Positions 15,946-26,765 of a stretch of 64,000 bases of DNA are shown here, in pieces. This DNA is from Acarospora socialis (Eukaryota > Ascomycota > Lecanoromycetes > Acarosporales > Acarosporaceae): positions 2,170,001-2,234,000 of the forward strand of contig JAMYGW020000004.1 of assembly GCA_025617375.2 (NCBI GenBank), written 5' to 3'. A program made the position numbers and the translations under genes. Each line of letters opens with the position of its first letter. Position 1 is the first letter of the stretch. Below the pieces are notes generated by a model. The model was not told the origin of the DNA. It saw only the letters and a program-made list of their open reading frames with translations, and did not search any database.

Positions 15946-17217
15946 TCATGATGGTTTCCCCAAAAACGTCAAAGCAGCCAATGCGAAAGCATCCACGGCC
16001 GTTCTCATCGTCGGCTGAACGACAGGTGCGAAGAACGCAGAGTGATTATGCGGGATCTCATTGACTCTCCCGCCTTCTCCGCTTCGTCCCATCGGTCCGC
16101 ATCGACGCTGCCATACATATAAAATACATACGGCGCACCGCAGGACGTTGCCAGAATGGAGAAATCCTCACTCGCGCCAAACGGGTCCGATTCGATGGCG
16201 TTGTGTCCGAAGTAGCCTTTGAAAGCCGTCTTGAGGATGTCGGCGCTCTTGACATCGTTGATGGTGGCCGGCGCGTGCATGATGGTCGTGAAGGTCGGCT
16301 CGTGAATCTGCAGAGACCCAGACGCTTCGCACTCGGCGTACACCACCCTCTTGACGGCGGCAAGGAGCCGGTCGTGGACCTCGGACCGATACGATCAGAT
16401 CAAGAGCTTCAAGTCAACGGAATCCGGGACGATGTCTGCGGTGGTGCCACCATGGATGCTGGCGCAGGCGACGATGGCAAAGTCTTCGGGCCGCACTTCT
16501 TTCGTGACGAGGGCTTGCACACGCACCACAATGTGGCTGGCCGTGACGACGGGATCGACGCACAGGTCCGGACGAGAGATATGGCCGCTTTTGCCGAAGT
16601 ACGGACCTCGAGCGAGTCGACGGCGGTCAAGATCGGACCACCGCTGAGCGCAACGACACCTGCCTTTATGGCATGTACGTGCTGGCCCAGGACGATGTCC
16701 GGAGTTGGAATTCCATACTTTTGCGGATCGTAGAGACCATCAGCCACCATAGCTCGAGCTCCTCCGGCAGTCTCTTCGTTCGGTTGGAAGAGACATATGA
16801 GAGTACCACTCCGGTGCGATTTGGCGGCGTGAAGAAGTGTCGCTGCTGGCATTAGGATAGCAACGTGCAGGTCGTGCCCACACGCGTGCATCACAGGTGT
16901 GCTCTTGCCTTCAGCATCTGTGACCACCTTTGTGCTTGCGTAAGTCAGATTGGTTTGCTCAAGATGAGGGAGAGTATCCATGTCTGCCCGAAGCAGGACG
17001 GTCGGACCAGATCCATTGCTTAAGACTCCTACCACTCCATAGCCGCCGATTCTCTGGTGAACCACGAAGTGACCTAGTTCTTCGAGATGGGAAGCCGCGA
17101 TCGAGGAGGTGCGGACCTCTTGCTTTGAGAGTTCTGGGTTTTGGTGGATGTCTCGATAGACTTCATCGTATGTTTGAGGTCAGGACGGTAGCGGTCAATG
17201 ATGGTTTTCCCGTCCAT
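15946..17217 (-). pseudogene. Broken M20D amidohydrolase/aminoacylase
   Basis: Metallo-amidohydrolase of peptidase family M20D (hippurate hydrolase / IAA-amino-acid hydrolase type). The family cleaves N-acyl amino acids using two metal ions. Visible family blocks: YDEVYRDIHQNPELSKQE, LLRADMDTLP, MHACGHDLHVA (metal ligands), FQPNEETAGGARAM, GHISRPDLCVDPV, SIHGGTTADIVPDSV, SDPFGASEDFS. The likely start is ATG at 17217 (MDGKTIIDRYRPDL) and the ancestral stop is at 15946. The blocks lie in different frames: shifts are needed near 17170, 16600 and 16075, and an in-frame TGA at 16395-16397 replaces what was probably an Arg codon (SYRSEV follows). No GT-AG intron explains these changes. Blocks remain highly readable, so decay is recent. 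The gene is one of three adjacent broken enzymes. Confidence 0.85.
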
Positions 17218-17863
17218 GACTTACATGACTCCACCGTGCTCGGAGACTCAGTACCAGGCTTGTGGTCAATAAACCCAATTCAACTGAACAGTTCAGGCGC
17301 CACTAAGATCGTATCCAGTCAGTCTGGTAGCATAAATGGGCAATTGAAAGGGGTGAATGGGAGTTCGAGGATGTTTTCAGAACTAAGCAAATAATGATTG
17401 GCAAACAGAGTAAGTAGATACAGATCAGTACAAAGCAGAAGGGTAGTCAAATATGTGCATCTCTGGTTGTAGACAGCGATCAGACAAAACCGTTCCAAGC
17501 TCATAATAGCGGTAGGTATGGATCATTTCTTGTCTCACAGCCTTCTACGTGCGTCAAGTATATGCTTCCCCCATGTAGGTAAGACTACATGTACGAAAGA
17601 GGCGTCTTCTGGATGCAAGCACAACGCGTCATTTTCGATTCGCCTACACCTCTGTTTACAAGCGCTGCATATGAGCGATATGCCATTCTGATCGGCCTGG
17701 GATGACGACAATGTAGCCATGGACAAGGCTGCCCACCTACGAAAGCGAGCCCTAAAGGATCCATTTCGCTCTTCTGCTCCTAGGTTTCCTTGTGGGTATG
17801 AAATCCGTACACGAGCCGCTCCTTGATCGATCGCGACCATCGTCCAATCTACAAATCCCAATC
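17218..17863. other. Divergent spacer between two pseudogenes
   Basis: Region between the presumed starts of the M20 pseudogene (minus) and the alpha/beta hydrolase (plus). It would be the old bidirectional promoter. A perfect GTAAGT follows a CAT at about 17220 on the minus strand, so an upstream M20 exon is possible. No other gene is seen. Confidence 0.4.
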
Positions 17864-18627
17864 ATGTCCTTGGCGGCCAAACCCGCGATAGTCCTTGTCC
17901 ACGGCGCCTGGCACCAATCCTCACACTACAGTGCCTTCGTCCAGCAACTGCAGGGTGCCGGCTTCGAGGTCTCATGTCCACTACTACCCACATGCGAGGA
18001 CGAAACGAAGCTCACCGCGAACATGTACAGCGATGTCGAAGTGGTGCGGAACCAGGTAGCTCCCTGCTCAAAAAGTCTCGCTCGGTCATGATGCTTCTCC
18101 ACTCGTACGGCGGCGCTGTCGGCACCGAAGCCGTGAAAGGACTCTCTGCTCGCGAACGCTCGGCTGAAGGGCTATCCGGCGGCGTCGTCCGGCTGATCTA
18201 CATGTGCGGCTTCATGCTTCAGGCGGGCGAGTGTGTTGGTGGAGCGAGCCTGCCCCGCCCGGATCCGGAGCCCGTCGAGCGCGACGTGGCGACCGGGACG
18301 ACCTTCCTCTGCCAAGATCCGATCCGACTCTTCTACGCCGACGTCGAGCCGCAACGGGCCAAGGAGATGGAGGCTCTGCTTGTCCGCCAGAGTGGATCTG
18401 CGATGACCGATCCCATCACGTACCCTGCGTGGCAGCACATACCTACAACCTATCTAAGGACGCTGGATGATCAAGTGCTGTTTCTGGCTTGGCAGGATAG
18501 GCAGATCAAAGCTGTGAGGGACACAGGAGTTGAAGTTAGTGTTGAGACTTTTCAGTCAAGCCATAGTCCATTCTTGAGCATGCCTGAAGAGGTGGTGAAC
18601 ACAGTGAAAAGAGTAGCTAGAGAGTAA
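17864..18627 (+). pseudogene. Frameshifted alpha/beta hydrolase (AB_hydrolase_6-like)
   Basis: Small esterase-like alpha/beta hydrolase. The N-terminal part, from ATG 17864, reads PAIVLVHGAWHQSSHYSAF and then SDVEVVRNQ. The next block, with the nucleophile elbow HSYGGAVG, YMCGFML, the lid region and a C-terminal SSHSPFLSMPEEV (the catalytic His), lies in another frame. The switch is near 18058. A GT-AG intron there would be about 20 nt, too short for this genome, so a one-base indel is the simpler reading. An upstream in-frame ATG at 17792 exists but precedes non-conserved sequence. Catalytic Ser and His are still present, so the break could also be a sequencing error; the broken neighbours argue against that. 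Confidence 0.75.
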
Positions 18628-18734
18628 ATCTCTGCACGAAAATCTGTCTATCAACAGAGTTGAGAGCTATTCTAGCAGAAATGAGTAGAGACTAAATATA
18701 AAAAGATAAGATGAGCTCCGAAGATGTGCTCATA

Positions 18735-19967
18735 ACTGTAGGTTTCTTGCCCAGAATGGTGGCCATGCCTGATTCCACCTAGGCCAGCAAGGCGTGCTTC
18801 TCAACCTCCGAGGCCTCAACTAAGTCAAATTCAACGGTCGACGCACCGAAGTCACCTTCCAAGGCGGAGCCCTGATCTCCGAAGTGATCGCAGCTGCCTA
18901 CGCAAACGACGCCCAAGTCCCGACTGGCAACCGCAACTGCGTCGGCACTCTTGGAGCCATTCTCGGCGGCGGGTTCGGCCGCCTAATGGGCCTCTACGGC
19001 CTAGGCGTTGACAATCTTCTATCCGTCAACCTCGTCAGCCCCTCCGGCGACGCCATCAAGGTAGATGCCAGCCACGCCTACCTGTGGTGGGCTCTCCGCG
19101 GCGCTGGCCCCAACTTCGGCACCGTCACTTCTGCAACCATGAATTCCTACCCCGTCGTCAACCACGCCGCGAACGGCGCCTGGACCAGCAGCCTCGTCTT
19201 CACTGAACCCCAAATCCCGGCCCTTGTTCAAGCCATCAACGACCTCGATTTCTGCCCGCCGATGGCCATCTTCCTCTAGTTCGCCACCACGGGCGCCCCA
19301 GACCACACACCCGCCGTCATCGCCCTCCCCTTCTACGCCGGCTCCGCCACCGCCTGCACGCCCTACGACCAGCTCAATGCCGTCGGCGACGTCTTCTGCG
19401 TCACGGGCCAGCGCAAACCCTCGTACGGAGCCCGCCTCGCTAGGATGGACCCCACCACCTGGCGAGCCGTCTGGGACCAGTATCGCGCTTTTCTGAAAAA
19501 TCCGGGGACGGGCAATTCCGCCGTGCTGGCGGAGTGCTATTCTATGGACAAGACGAAGGAGCTGCCGGAGCCGGACGAGTCGTCGTCGTATCCGTTTCGC
19601 TCGACGGTCAGGTGCAATGCCGTCGTCAACACCTGGTATGCCGATCCGGGCCTGGATAGCGTGGCCGGGGCGTTCGGCGCGAAGGTTGCGGGATCTGTCG
19701 CGGGCTACGGCAGGTCTGCCGTCGAATAGGACGTACGTTCCGCTCTCCTTTTCCTCTTCTCCTCTATATTGTCTTGGTTGCGAGGGAGCTACTGCTTCTT
19801 TCTTTCTTCTTCTCTGTTACGGTAGACTGAGGCGTTCTACAGCTACATCAACTTCGCCTTCGGCGACGAGAGCCTCGCGACCGTTTACGCTGGCGAGGTT
19901 ACGGGCGCTAAAGGAGGAATACGATCCCAAAGGGCGGTTTGATTAGTTGTTCCCACTCTCATGCTAA
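18735..19967 (+). pseudogene. Broken BBE-type FAD-linked oxidase
   Basis: Remnant of a secreted-type FAD-dependent oxidase (berberine bridge / 6-hydroxynicotine oxidase family). Family blocks in order: QNGGHA near 18753, VTFQGGALISEVIAAAY, TGNRNCVGTLGAILGGGF (FAD loop), GLGVDNLLSVNLV, WALRGAGPNFGTVTS, STVRCNAVVNTWY, FYSYINFAFGDES, KEEYDPKGRFD then LFPLSC. The N-terminal 60-70 residues with the flavin-linking His are missing. In-frame stops occur at 18770, 18821, 19277, 19727 and 19944. There is a frame change near 19890, and the block before FYSYINF needs an intron or deletion. All stops fit one-base C-to-T changes of CAG, CAA or CGA codons. It follows the alpha/beta hydrolase by about 110 bp on the same strand. 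Confidence 0.88.
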
Positions 19968-21928
19968 ATGTATTGACCTTGGGGTAGAGATTCGGCCCTC
20001 TGTTCGATGACAGGATGCACAATTGTTCTTCCTATCGGCATGCGAAATAGAGTGTCTGTTGTACAGCAATCTATGAGAATTACGAGCTCCAGGATTACAG
20101 GGATATAGTAGAGGTTTTAGACTGCTCTGCTTTGTATATCTATGTACAGAGAGAATAGTAGAAATGCATATTGATATTACTCAAAGGTCCGAGCACTAAG
20201 CACACTGGAATGCTCAGCAACATCAGTCAAGTTGGGATTTTCGGGCGATGTACAAGCTACTCAATTCTGCAGAAGTGCTCTAGAAAGAGAGACTCAGCTC
20301 TGAGGGCTAAAAGAAACTTGATGGTTGTACGTTTGCTCTCTCGTCTCTTCTCTTTCTTCTTCTGTGATCAGGATCTCATCCCTTTGGTCTCTAGATAGGG
20401 GATGTAAGGGAGGGAGCTATGAGAGAATCTGGGAAACTACAGTTTCTTAGCTAGAGGAAAGAAAATCTAGCTATACGTCCGAGCAGTTTACGGAACCCAT
20501 GAGTGGGCGAGTGAAGGAGGGCTGCTTTGATGGTCATTTAGGAAGCCTAGTGAGGCAGGACAGAGGGTCTGGACGTCTGATGAGGGAGTACTTAGGCTCT
20601 GGGGTGCCCAGAGCGGTGGGGACATGCGTTTGCGGTTGCGTTGGTGGTATGCGATGCGGAGGCCTGGGCCAGGTGCGGTGGGATTTTGTTGGGACAGGGT
20701 GTTAGGGAGGGCCCTGGGAATGGTGGAAAGTCTAGCAGGCTTCATGCCCGTTTTGGGATGGGGTTTCGGACGGACTGTAATGTCTCGGATCATGAGAAGG
20801 GTGTTGGGAGCGACGGACGGGCGCAATGAGCAACAAGTCCGTGGTCATTGTGGTTGAAGATGCTGTTGCCCGACCGTGACAACCCAAGTGTCATAGCCGC
20901 GATCCTTACTTCCATTGCAGGTTGTGCAAGGCCGGAAGGGGAGGCAGCAACTAGGCGGTCGGGTTAATGTCTGGGGATGGCGAGCGGTGGAGGAAATTCG
21001 TGTATAGATGAAGTTGAGAGTGACCATAGCGAGAGTAGGTCGGTACACTAGATATATCAACAAGGAGCGACACTGGTGAGCAGGTGTCCTGCTACAATCC
21101 ATATCAGACGCGAAAAAAGAGTCTTGAGAGCGAGAGCACTAGGGTGAAGATCTTAGATTCAGACCTCCAGCCTCTGCGCTTTCTGTTCCGAGTCTGACCA
21201 TCACCACACCTCTCACCGCCCTTGCCTCACTCTAGCCACGTCCGCTACCAAGACAGTTTGACCGTGCCCGAAGACCCGAAATCGGAACGGGGAGAAATTT
21301 GACACGGATATTACACGTTGATGAGTGGGCTCTGCCGTGGCAGCGTCAACGCCATGCTAGTCTCTGGCTCATCTTTCATTCTATCCGAGCTGCAAGCTGC
21401 GGGCTGGGACTTACGCGGAAGACATCTGCTGTCCTTTGGCTCCAGTGCGTGATGACAAACTGCAGCCTTCGGTGTAAGTGTTCCGAGACCGCTACCAATT
21501 GCTTCCGAGAGTCGGAGTTGGTTGAACCCGTTGGTGCTTGCGATTGCTAGCCGGTTTCGCCAAGAATGCACTTGATGTCTTGGATGAAGACATTAGCAAT
21601 GGCCGTAGGGCCGTTGCAGAACCTGCGGCCACAGTCTGCTCCGTGCAGATTGTCAGCTGTGCGATTTGCATTAGTAGATGCATGTACAAACATCCCAGGA
21701 TATGTCAGGATGTCTCTGAATGAGTATGCGATCTATAACTCCTTCTTGAGCGTGTTCTGATCGCACCCGTAACCCAGCGTAGCCCTACTTGGACATTTCT
21801 TGTTGACGTATCGATTCCCACATGGCTAGACGAAGATCATGCAAGAGTCCGGCCAATGAGTGGATAGGTACTTCATTTGTGCTGACATTGGCTTGATTTG
21901 ATATCCCCGAGGTTTGCTACTCACCAGC
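19968..21928. other. Gene-free stretch
   Basis: Two kilobases with only short frames. About 20490-20860 is G-rich on the plus strand and gives long but low-complexity frames on both strands without known motifs. No inverted repeats or RNA genes were recognised. It may contain more eroded parts of the dead cluster. Confidence 0.4.
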
Positions 21929-22480
21929 TCACAGCCCGCGCAGTGCACGTCGCAGATCGGACGATGTGCAGGACCTGAAGAATGCAAGTGTGACACCAGG
22001 TTTGACCCCACCGACCGTATATATAGTGTATGAACGCAGGCTGCCGTTATACCTCATTAGCTTGATGGGATGTGACCCAGCAGATGTAGCTCCCTGCCGA
22101 AGAAAAATTTCCTTGCGCAGAGCAAGACTAGATTCGACATCCAAGCCGCTCGATTCATCGATGATATTCTCGGCCTGTATCCTTGTTCTCCTCGCAATGG
22201 ATGCTGTAACATCAATCTCAAGTTCGAGCCGGAAGATTTCGAAGATCAGGTTGGAAGCTCCAATAGCGAGTCCCTCTAGGCCCTTGCATGTCAAATATGT
22301 TGATCAAGCATCCAAGCCCAAGAAAGAAGGATTCTTCAAATGCCGATGCAGCTCCAAGGGTCTCGGAAACGTGCAACGATGACAGAAGCTTAAAGCTGCC
22401 TGATATCTTCGGCGCGGTTGCAGCGGTATGATTGCTTTGACGGTCGTCTATTTCAAAGCCGTTGTCAGTATTTCAGGCAA
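21929..22480 (-). pseudogene. Unidentified decayed coding segment
   Basis: On the minus strand two consecutive open segments in different frames read like ordinary protein. The upstream one, about 22480-22295, includes FKLLSSLHVSETLGAASAF and ESFFLGLGCLINIFDM. The downstream one, 22294-21929, includes GLAIGASNLIFEIFRLELEI and a helical stretch ending near SHPIKLM. They meet at a one-base frame change near 22292 with no intron signal. The helical pattern resembles the regulatory half of fungal Zn2Cys6 transcription factors, but no zinc cluster is visible upstream. I do not assign a function. Confidence 0.35.
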
Positions 22481-23666
22481 CGAATGTATCTGTAGAGTAG
22501 GACAAGATAGTCGCCGTCTTTAAAGGTGGGTGATAATCGGCCTTGGCTCAAGCGATTCGGCCTCGCAATGGTACAAGCACTGTCTGTTTGACTTCATGGG
22601 TATGAATGAGAGCTCAGTTGAAGACCGTAGTGTGGCGAGGATTGCGTGATTCTATCGTAGACATCAATTTACCAGTTTCGGTTTCGGAGAAAAGCCCGAA
22701 GCTGATAATGAATGAGCTCCTAAGTATTCGATCTGCTATGATGATCTCGTGCGAGCAAATCCTGCTGGACGTTGCAGGAAGGTACCCCTACCATCGAACT
22801 AAAGCCTCGTACCTCATTTTGCCATCCCCGATCAGTTTTTGACCGTTCGAATCTAATGACGAGAGCCCTCTTCTTTCAATGCCAATTCGAGGATCTCTGA
22901 GGATCTCTCCGGAAACCCACTTCAGAAACTGATGGGTGATGCAGCAGTCGCAGTCTTCCCTCACCGCTCCAGGCTTACGTGCCATAGGGTTGGCTCTGCG
23001 CCACTAAGTTTGCAAAAGTTTGGAACAAGTTGCAAGCTGCTTCACACGACCCAAGAGGTGCAGATTCAACCGCATGACTTGACCACTGTGCAGAATTAGA
23101 CTAAGAGAGGATTGAGAAGGGGCACACCGTATAGGGCGGTGAAAAGAACTCAGAACAAGGGCCAATTGAGTGATATATCGCTATAGCTTCAGAGCGGCTG
23201 TGTTGACTGTTGCGTGGAGTGGCGAGTTCGACCTTTCCCGGTGGAGTGGACTTGGAAGCTCACCTTCAAGCTCCTGCTTCGTACCAGCAGACCGCCTAGC
23301 AGTCGATCCGACCATTCGACCATCTCAGCTGACCGATCAAGCCGACAAGTTCGTGTATTCGAAAACCTTCTTGTCAGGCGCCGAGTAGGTCCAAGTTTCC
23401 AGGACAATTGTGTAAAGGTATGTAGCAGAAGTAAGAGCGAGTTTTGCCTTTCAGCATATGGACGCTGACATCACACAGTGTGCTTCGGTGCTGCAGGATA
23501 ATTTATAAGTATTAGAGTAAGACCAGCTCAGACGGATGTTAGGGCTCTGCTCAACGGCTGGGTACTCATTTCAAATCAGTGCTCAGCTGAAAAGTTTGTG
23601 GCGCTCGGAGAATCAGGAGAAAGTCATCAAATCCCTTTGTCAGAAGCAGTGGGAAAGCCTCCTGAC
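22481..23666. other. Gene-free spacer before Myb-like gene
   Basis: Short frames only. The frame of the Myb-like gene is open back to about 23598 without an ATG, so part of this region may be a 5' leader or hold an unseen first exon. Confidence 0.4.
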
Positions 23667-24873
23667 ATGTTGACCCACGAACTTCGTCGACGGAAGGCAC
23701 AGAAGGATGGTAGTAGCTATATGACTGCTTCAAGCGCTGAAATCTTGGTCCTTGGCCCGGGAGCTCCACGTTCGTACTGGGTGTGTGAAGCCGGCGAAGA
23801 GATAGACGCGGGCCCTATCCATTCGCCTTCACAGGATCCAGTGGAGGCAACGAATTACGGGTACGTCCATACCGTGGAAGACCAATCGGCCGCTTCAGCG
23901 CCACTGGACCTTCCTCTACCTGGTGAATGTCTGAATCCAGTTCCAAACGATGACTCAGTGCTCCATAATTGGTGGCCTGATTACGACGCTTTCCAGGAGA
24001 TTGAGGAAGGCCAAGCGTCGGGCCTTCCGGCTCCGCTATGGCCCTGCACCATGAATTGGTACGGTGACATCAGATACCAAGACGACAGTAACTCAGCTGC
24101 TTCTATCGCTTCTCCGTTCATTCAAGTCGACGACCAGCTCTGGGACTCAAGGCCGGACTACGACGAGGAGGCGGTAGGCACGCCTTGGTTGCCTCGAGAT
24201 TATTGCTTTTCTCCTAGCAGCGACTCGACGCAATCCTTTCGATCTCCTCAAGTAGTGGCCAGAGCGACATCAGCAAAGACCCCGATACAGATGAAGAGCA
24301 TCTGGCCCAAGCCGATCCTTCCGCGCCCAAAGAAGGGTGATGAGAACAGAGATATGTTCAGCGAACGCAACCCAAGGAAAGGCGAACCTCAACTGCGTCG
24401 GCGCAGTACCTCAGCGGACTGCAGGGACGCTTTCCTCGTGCAGTCCAAGCTCGCTGGCATGTCTTACAAGCAGATTAAGGAGAAAGGCCAATTCGTCGAA
24501 GCTGAATCGACCCTAAGAGGACGTTTCCGGACGCTGACGAAAAACAAGGAACACCGAGTCAGAAAGCCCGAGTGGCAGGAGCGGGACGTAAGTATTCCCC
24601 GTCCTCCTGGTTCGGATTGCGCAGCCATTAACGATCGTTCAGATTCAACTTCTTGGCAAAGCGGTACAGGCAGTCTTAAGCAACACGACAAACGGTAGGG
24701 TCTCGCATCACTCGACCCGTCATGCAGGACACTTTGTTTTGTCATCCAAGATCCCATGGAAACAAGTCGCGGAGTATATCTGGGCGAACGGAGGCAGTTA
24801 CCACTTTGGTAATGCTACCTGTAGGAAGAAGTGGGATGAAACGCGGTGTTTACGCTCGCAAGAGCGGTTCTAG
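23667..24873 (+). CDS. Myb/SANT-like DNA-binding protein
   Basis: Predicted nuclear DNA-binding protein of a Pezizomycotina family with a C-terminal Myb-like module. Two exons, 23667-24587 and 24643-24873, are joined by a GTAAGT..CAG intron of 55 bp; total 383 aa. The first 240 residues are acidic and disordered with aromatic patches, as in an activation region. A basic Pro-rich linker follows. The conserved part begins at RDAFLVQSKLAGMSYKQI and continues EAESTLRGRFRTLTKNKE, RVRKPEWQERD then IQLLGKAV across the splice. It ends KIPWKQVAEYIWANGGSYHF and GNATCRKKWDE. The Trp spacing fits a Myb/SANT helix triplet. The ATG at 23667 is the first in frame; upstream frame is open without ATG. Targets are unknown. 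Confidence 0.8.
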
Positions 24874-25086
24874 GTACTTACTAGGCGTACCGGTCGTCCG
24901 CATACCTAAGAGTTTACCTATTATCATACAAGAAGGGAGTTTGTTGTTAGGGATCTTCGCCTTCGGTTGTCTTTTCAGAGGAAGAGTCACGGGACTTTGC
25001 TGGTGCCTTAGTACAGTGCCGGAAAAAACTCTGTGCCGTTTGGAAACTCGCGAAACCACAATTTTTGAAATGCTCAGTTTTTCTTA

Positions 25087-25123
25087 AAAACACACAAATA
25101 CTGCAACTACTTCACAATCACAG
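25087..25123 (+). repeat. Internal inverted repeat, left arm
   Basis: Thirty-seven bases that are exactly complementary to 25600-25636 inside the foldback MITE. The sequence around it continues as an imperfect palindrome. Confidence 0.95.
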
Positions 25124-25599
25124 CTTATACAGACAATCTGAGTATATAGAATGATTAAATATATATAGATCTATTAGATTTTCAATTTTCATATGTATCT
25201 TTGAGCAATTACATGAGTAGTTATCATAAAAGTGTGTTTTTACAATAAAACAGTGACACAACATGAGTTTTTGTTGATTTTGCTGCAAATTATATGTAAA
25301 AATCACTGAATATTGCAATAACAACAGCATTTATGTATCAATTGATTCAGAACTTTCATAGATGATAGAGATTTATATATATTTCAATACTATAGTCTCA
25401 GATTACTGTAATAAACTGTTGTTGTTGAGTTATACACTGAATACAGTGTAAAATTGCTGTTTTTCACAACAAAAACACTCAAAAACACACTTTTTCAGTG
25501 ACTACACATGCATTTGTTCAATTACACACTTCAAATTTTTGAAATATAAAAGATCTATATATCTTACATCAATCTATATACTCAGTTTGTAATAATATA

Positions 25600-25636
25600 C
25601 TGTGATTGTGAAGTAGTTGCAGTATTTGTGTGTTTT
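25600..25636 (-). repeat. Internal inverted repeat, right arm
   Basis: Exact reverse complement of 25087-25123. Perfect matching over 37 bp while the inner arms have diverged suggests gene conversion or selection on the arms. Confidence 0.95.
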
Positions 25637-25711
25637 GAGAAATTTGAGCTTTCAAAAAAAAGTGATTTTCACAACCGTTCTGAACAGACCAGAGTTTTTT
25701 CCGGCACTGTA

Positions 25712-26066
25712 ATCACAAATACGAAACACCCAGCCACAACAACCCTATGTGTATACGACAATGCGCAGTTCAAAATTTTCCTTTCAATAGCGCTGTTCCA
25801 TGATAGCATAATCCGTAGCTTCTTCTCTAGTTGTCGGCAACATCTCGTGATGGACTGTTTCAGATGTCTAGTTTGTCAGTTTATTCACACGCGTCGCTAT
25901 TATCTCTTTCACTCCATTGCTCTTGAGCGGTCAAGACGGATCTACTAAGCTTGTTTGAAAGCTTTGAGAGGCAATTTGGTGAGTCAACGCTTTTCGGGGA
26001 TGCTCGGCCATACATTGGCGTGAAGCATGGCGCGACAGACATTGCATTTGGAACGGGAAGGAGAGG
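25712..26066. other. Spacer between MITE and secreted-protein gene
   Basis: About 355 bp without a gene. It ends at a TATA box. Confidence 0.5.
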
Positions 26067-26075
26067 TATATAAAA
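26067..26075 (+). promoter_or_regulatory. TATA box
   Basis: TATATAAAA, 104 bp upstream of the first ATG of the secreted-protein frame. It is the clearest core promoter element in the window and suggests transcription starts near 26095-26105. Confidence 0.55.
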
Positions 26076-26178
26076 TACTCAGAGACCTTCCATCTTCTGT
26101 ATTCTGCCCGAACATCTTTCACAGTCAGCTTGGCTCAGCACCTCACTGTTCCAATTGCGAACCTCACAGACCTTGAAC

Positions 26179-26765
26179 ATGCGATCATCATCCTACCACT
26201 ACTCTCCATCCTCTCCTCCCTTTCCCTTTCCCTCTCCCTCTCCCTCGCCCTCCCAGGGAACCTTGCACCGAGGCAACTCACCCCGCCGGCCCTTCCCTAC
26301 CCAGCGAAGTTCAACAAAGCCACCTGCCCCGCCAGGAACGGCAACCTCTTCAACAGCAACCCTTTCGTCAAGCGCACGCCCACTGCGCCAGGCCCCGAAG
26401 CCGACACAACCGAGATAAGCAGCTGTGCAGTCGTCGAGAACATCTGCACGCCGATCGCGGGCTTCACCTTTTCGCCCGTCAACGGCGCCATGGCCCACAC
26501 GTATGCGGTCCCGGTCCAGAAGGGCCTCATATATGTCGTCAGCGTCGCCGCCGACGTCGTCATTCAGAAGATTGTCGCCTGGGCCATTATTCCAAAGAGT
26601 CGGTTTGGCCAGTCGCGCTTCGTGGCCGAGGTCAGGCCGGGCCAGAACGCGGGCACGTTGCAGTTCTTTGTCAGTGCGGCCACGCAGGTGTGGTTTGGCG
26701 TTCAATTTGGCCAGCCGCATGCGAACGGGGAGATTGGGTTGTTCAGCATCGGGGTCGATCAGTGA
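26179..26765 (+). pseudogene. Small secreted-type protein, ATG out of frame
   Basis: Unrecognised protein of about 195 residues. The long frame reads IIILPLLSILSSLSLSL and then ALPGNLAPRQL, a good signal peptide. A Pro-rich segment, two cysteines (SSCAVVENICTP) and a beta-rich globular part follow (GFTFSPVNGAMAHTYAVP, GLIYVVSVAADVVIQKIV, QVWFGVQFGQPHANGEIG). No ATG lies in this frame after the TATA box. The only ATG in the region, 26179, is one base out of register just before the signal-peptide core and its frame ends at 26418. No GT-AG intron repairs this. A pyrimidine microsatellite (26218-26254) codes for the signal-peptide core. Either a recent one-base loss, an error, or an unseen 5' exon. 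It is probably an extracellular or wall protein; no family was recognised. Confidence 0.55.
26218..26254 (+). repeat. CCCTTT/CCCTCT microsatellite
   Basis: Imperfect hexamer repeat of TCCCTT and TCCCTC units within the signal-peptide coding part. It is a slippage-prone tract. Confidence 0.75.

Larger units (their letters stand above)
25014..25709. mobile_element. Foldback MITE with pogo/Fot1-like ends
   Basis: Non-coding DNA transposon derivative of 696 bp. The ends are a perfect 20-bp inverted repeat, CAGTGCC-GGAAAAAACTCTG, at 25014-25033 and 25690-25709. Both are flanked by TA (25012-25013 and 25710-25711), the target duplication of Tc1/mariner-pogo elements. Inside lies a second perfect inverted pair of 37 bp (25087-25123 and 25600-25636), followed by diverged but alignable arms to near the centre, so the whole unit can fold into one long hairpin. 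It is far more AT-rich than its surroundings and has no transposase frame. It lies 140 bp after the Myb-like gene. A Fot1/pogo transposase elsewhere would be needed to move it. Confidence 0.9.

Noticed and set aside
20488-20857. Long frames on both strands (112 and 77 codons)
   Set aside because: G-rich low-complexity DNA gives open frames in several registers. The minus frame has no ATG start.
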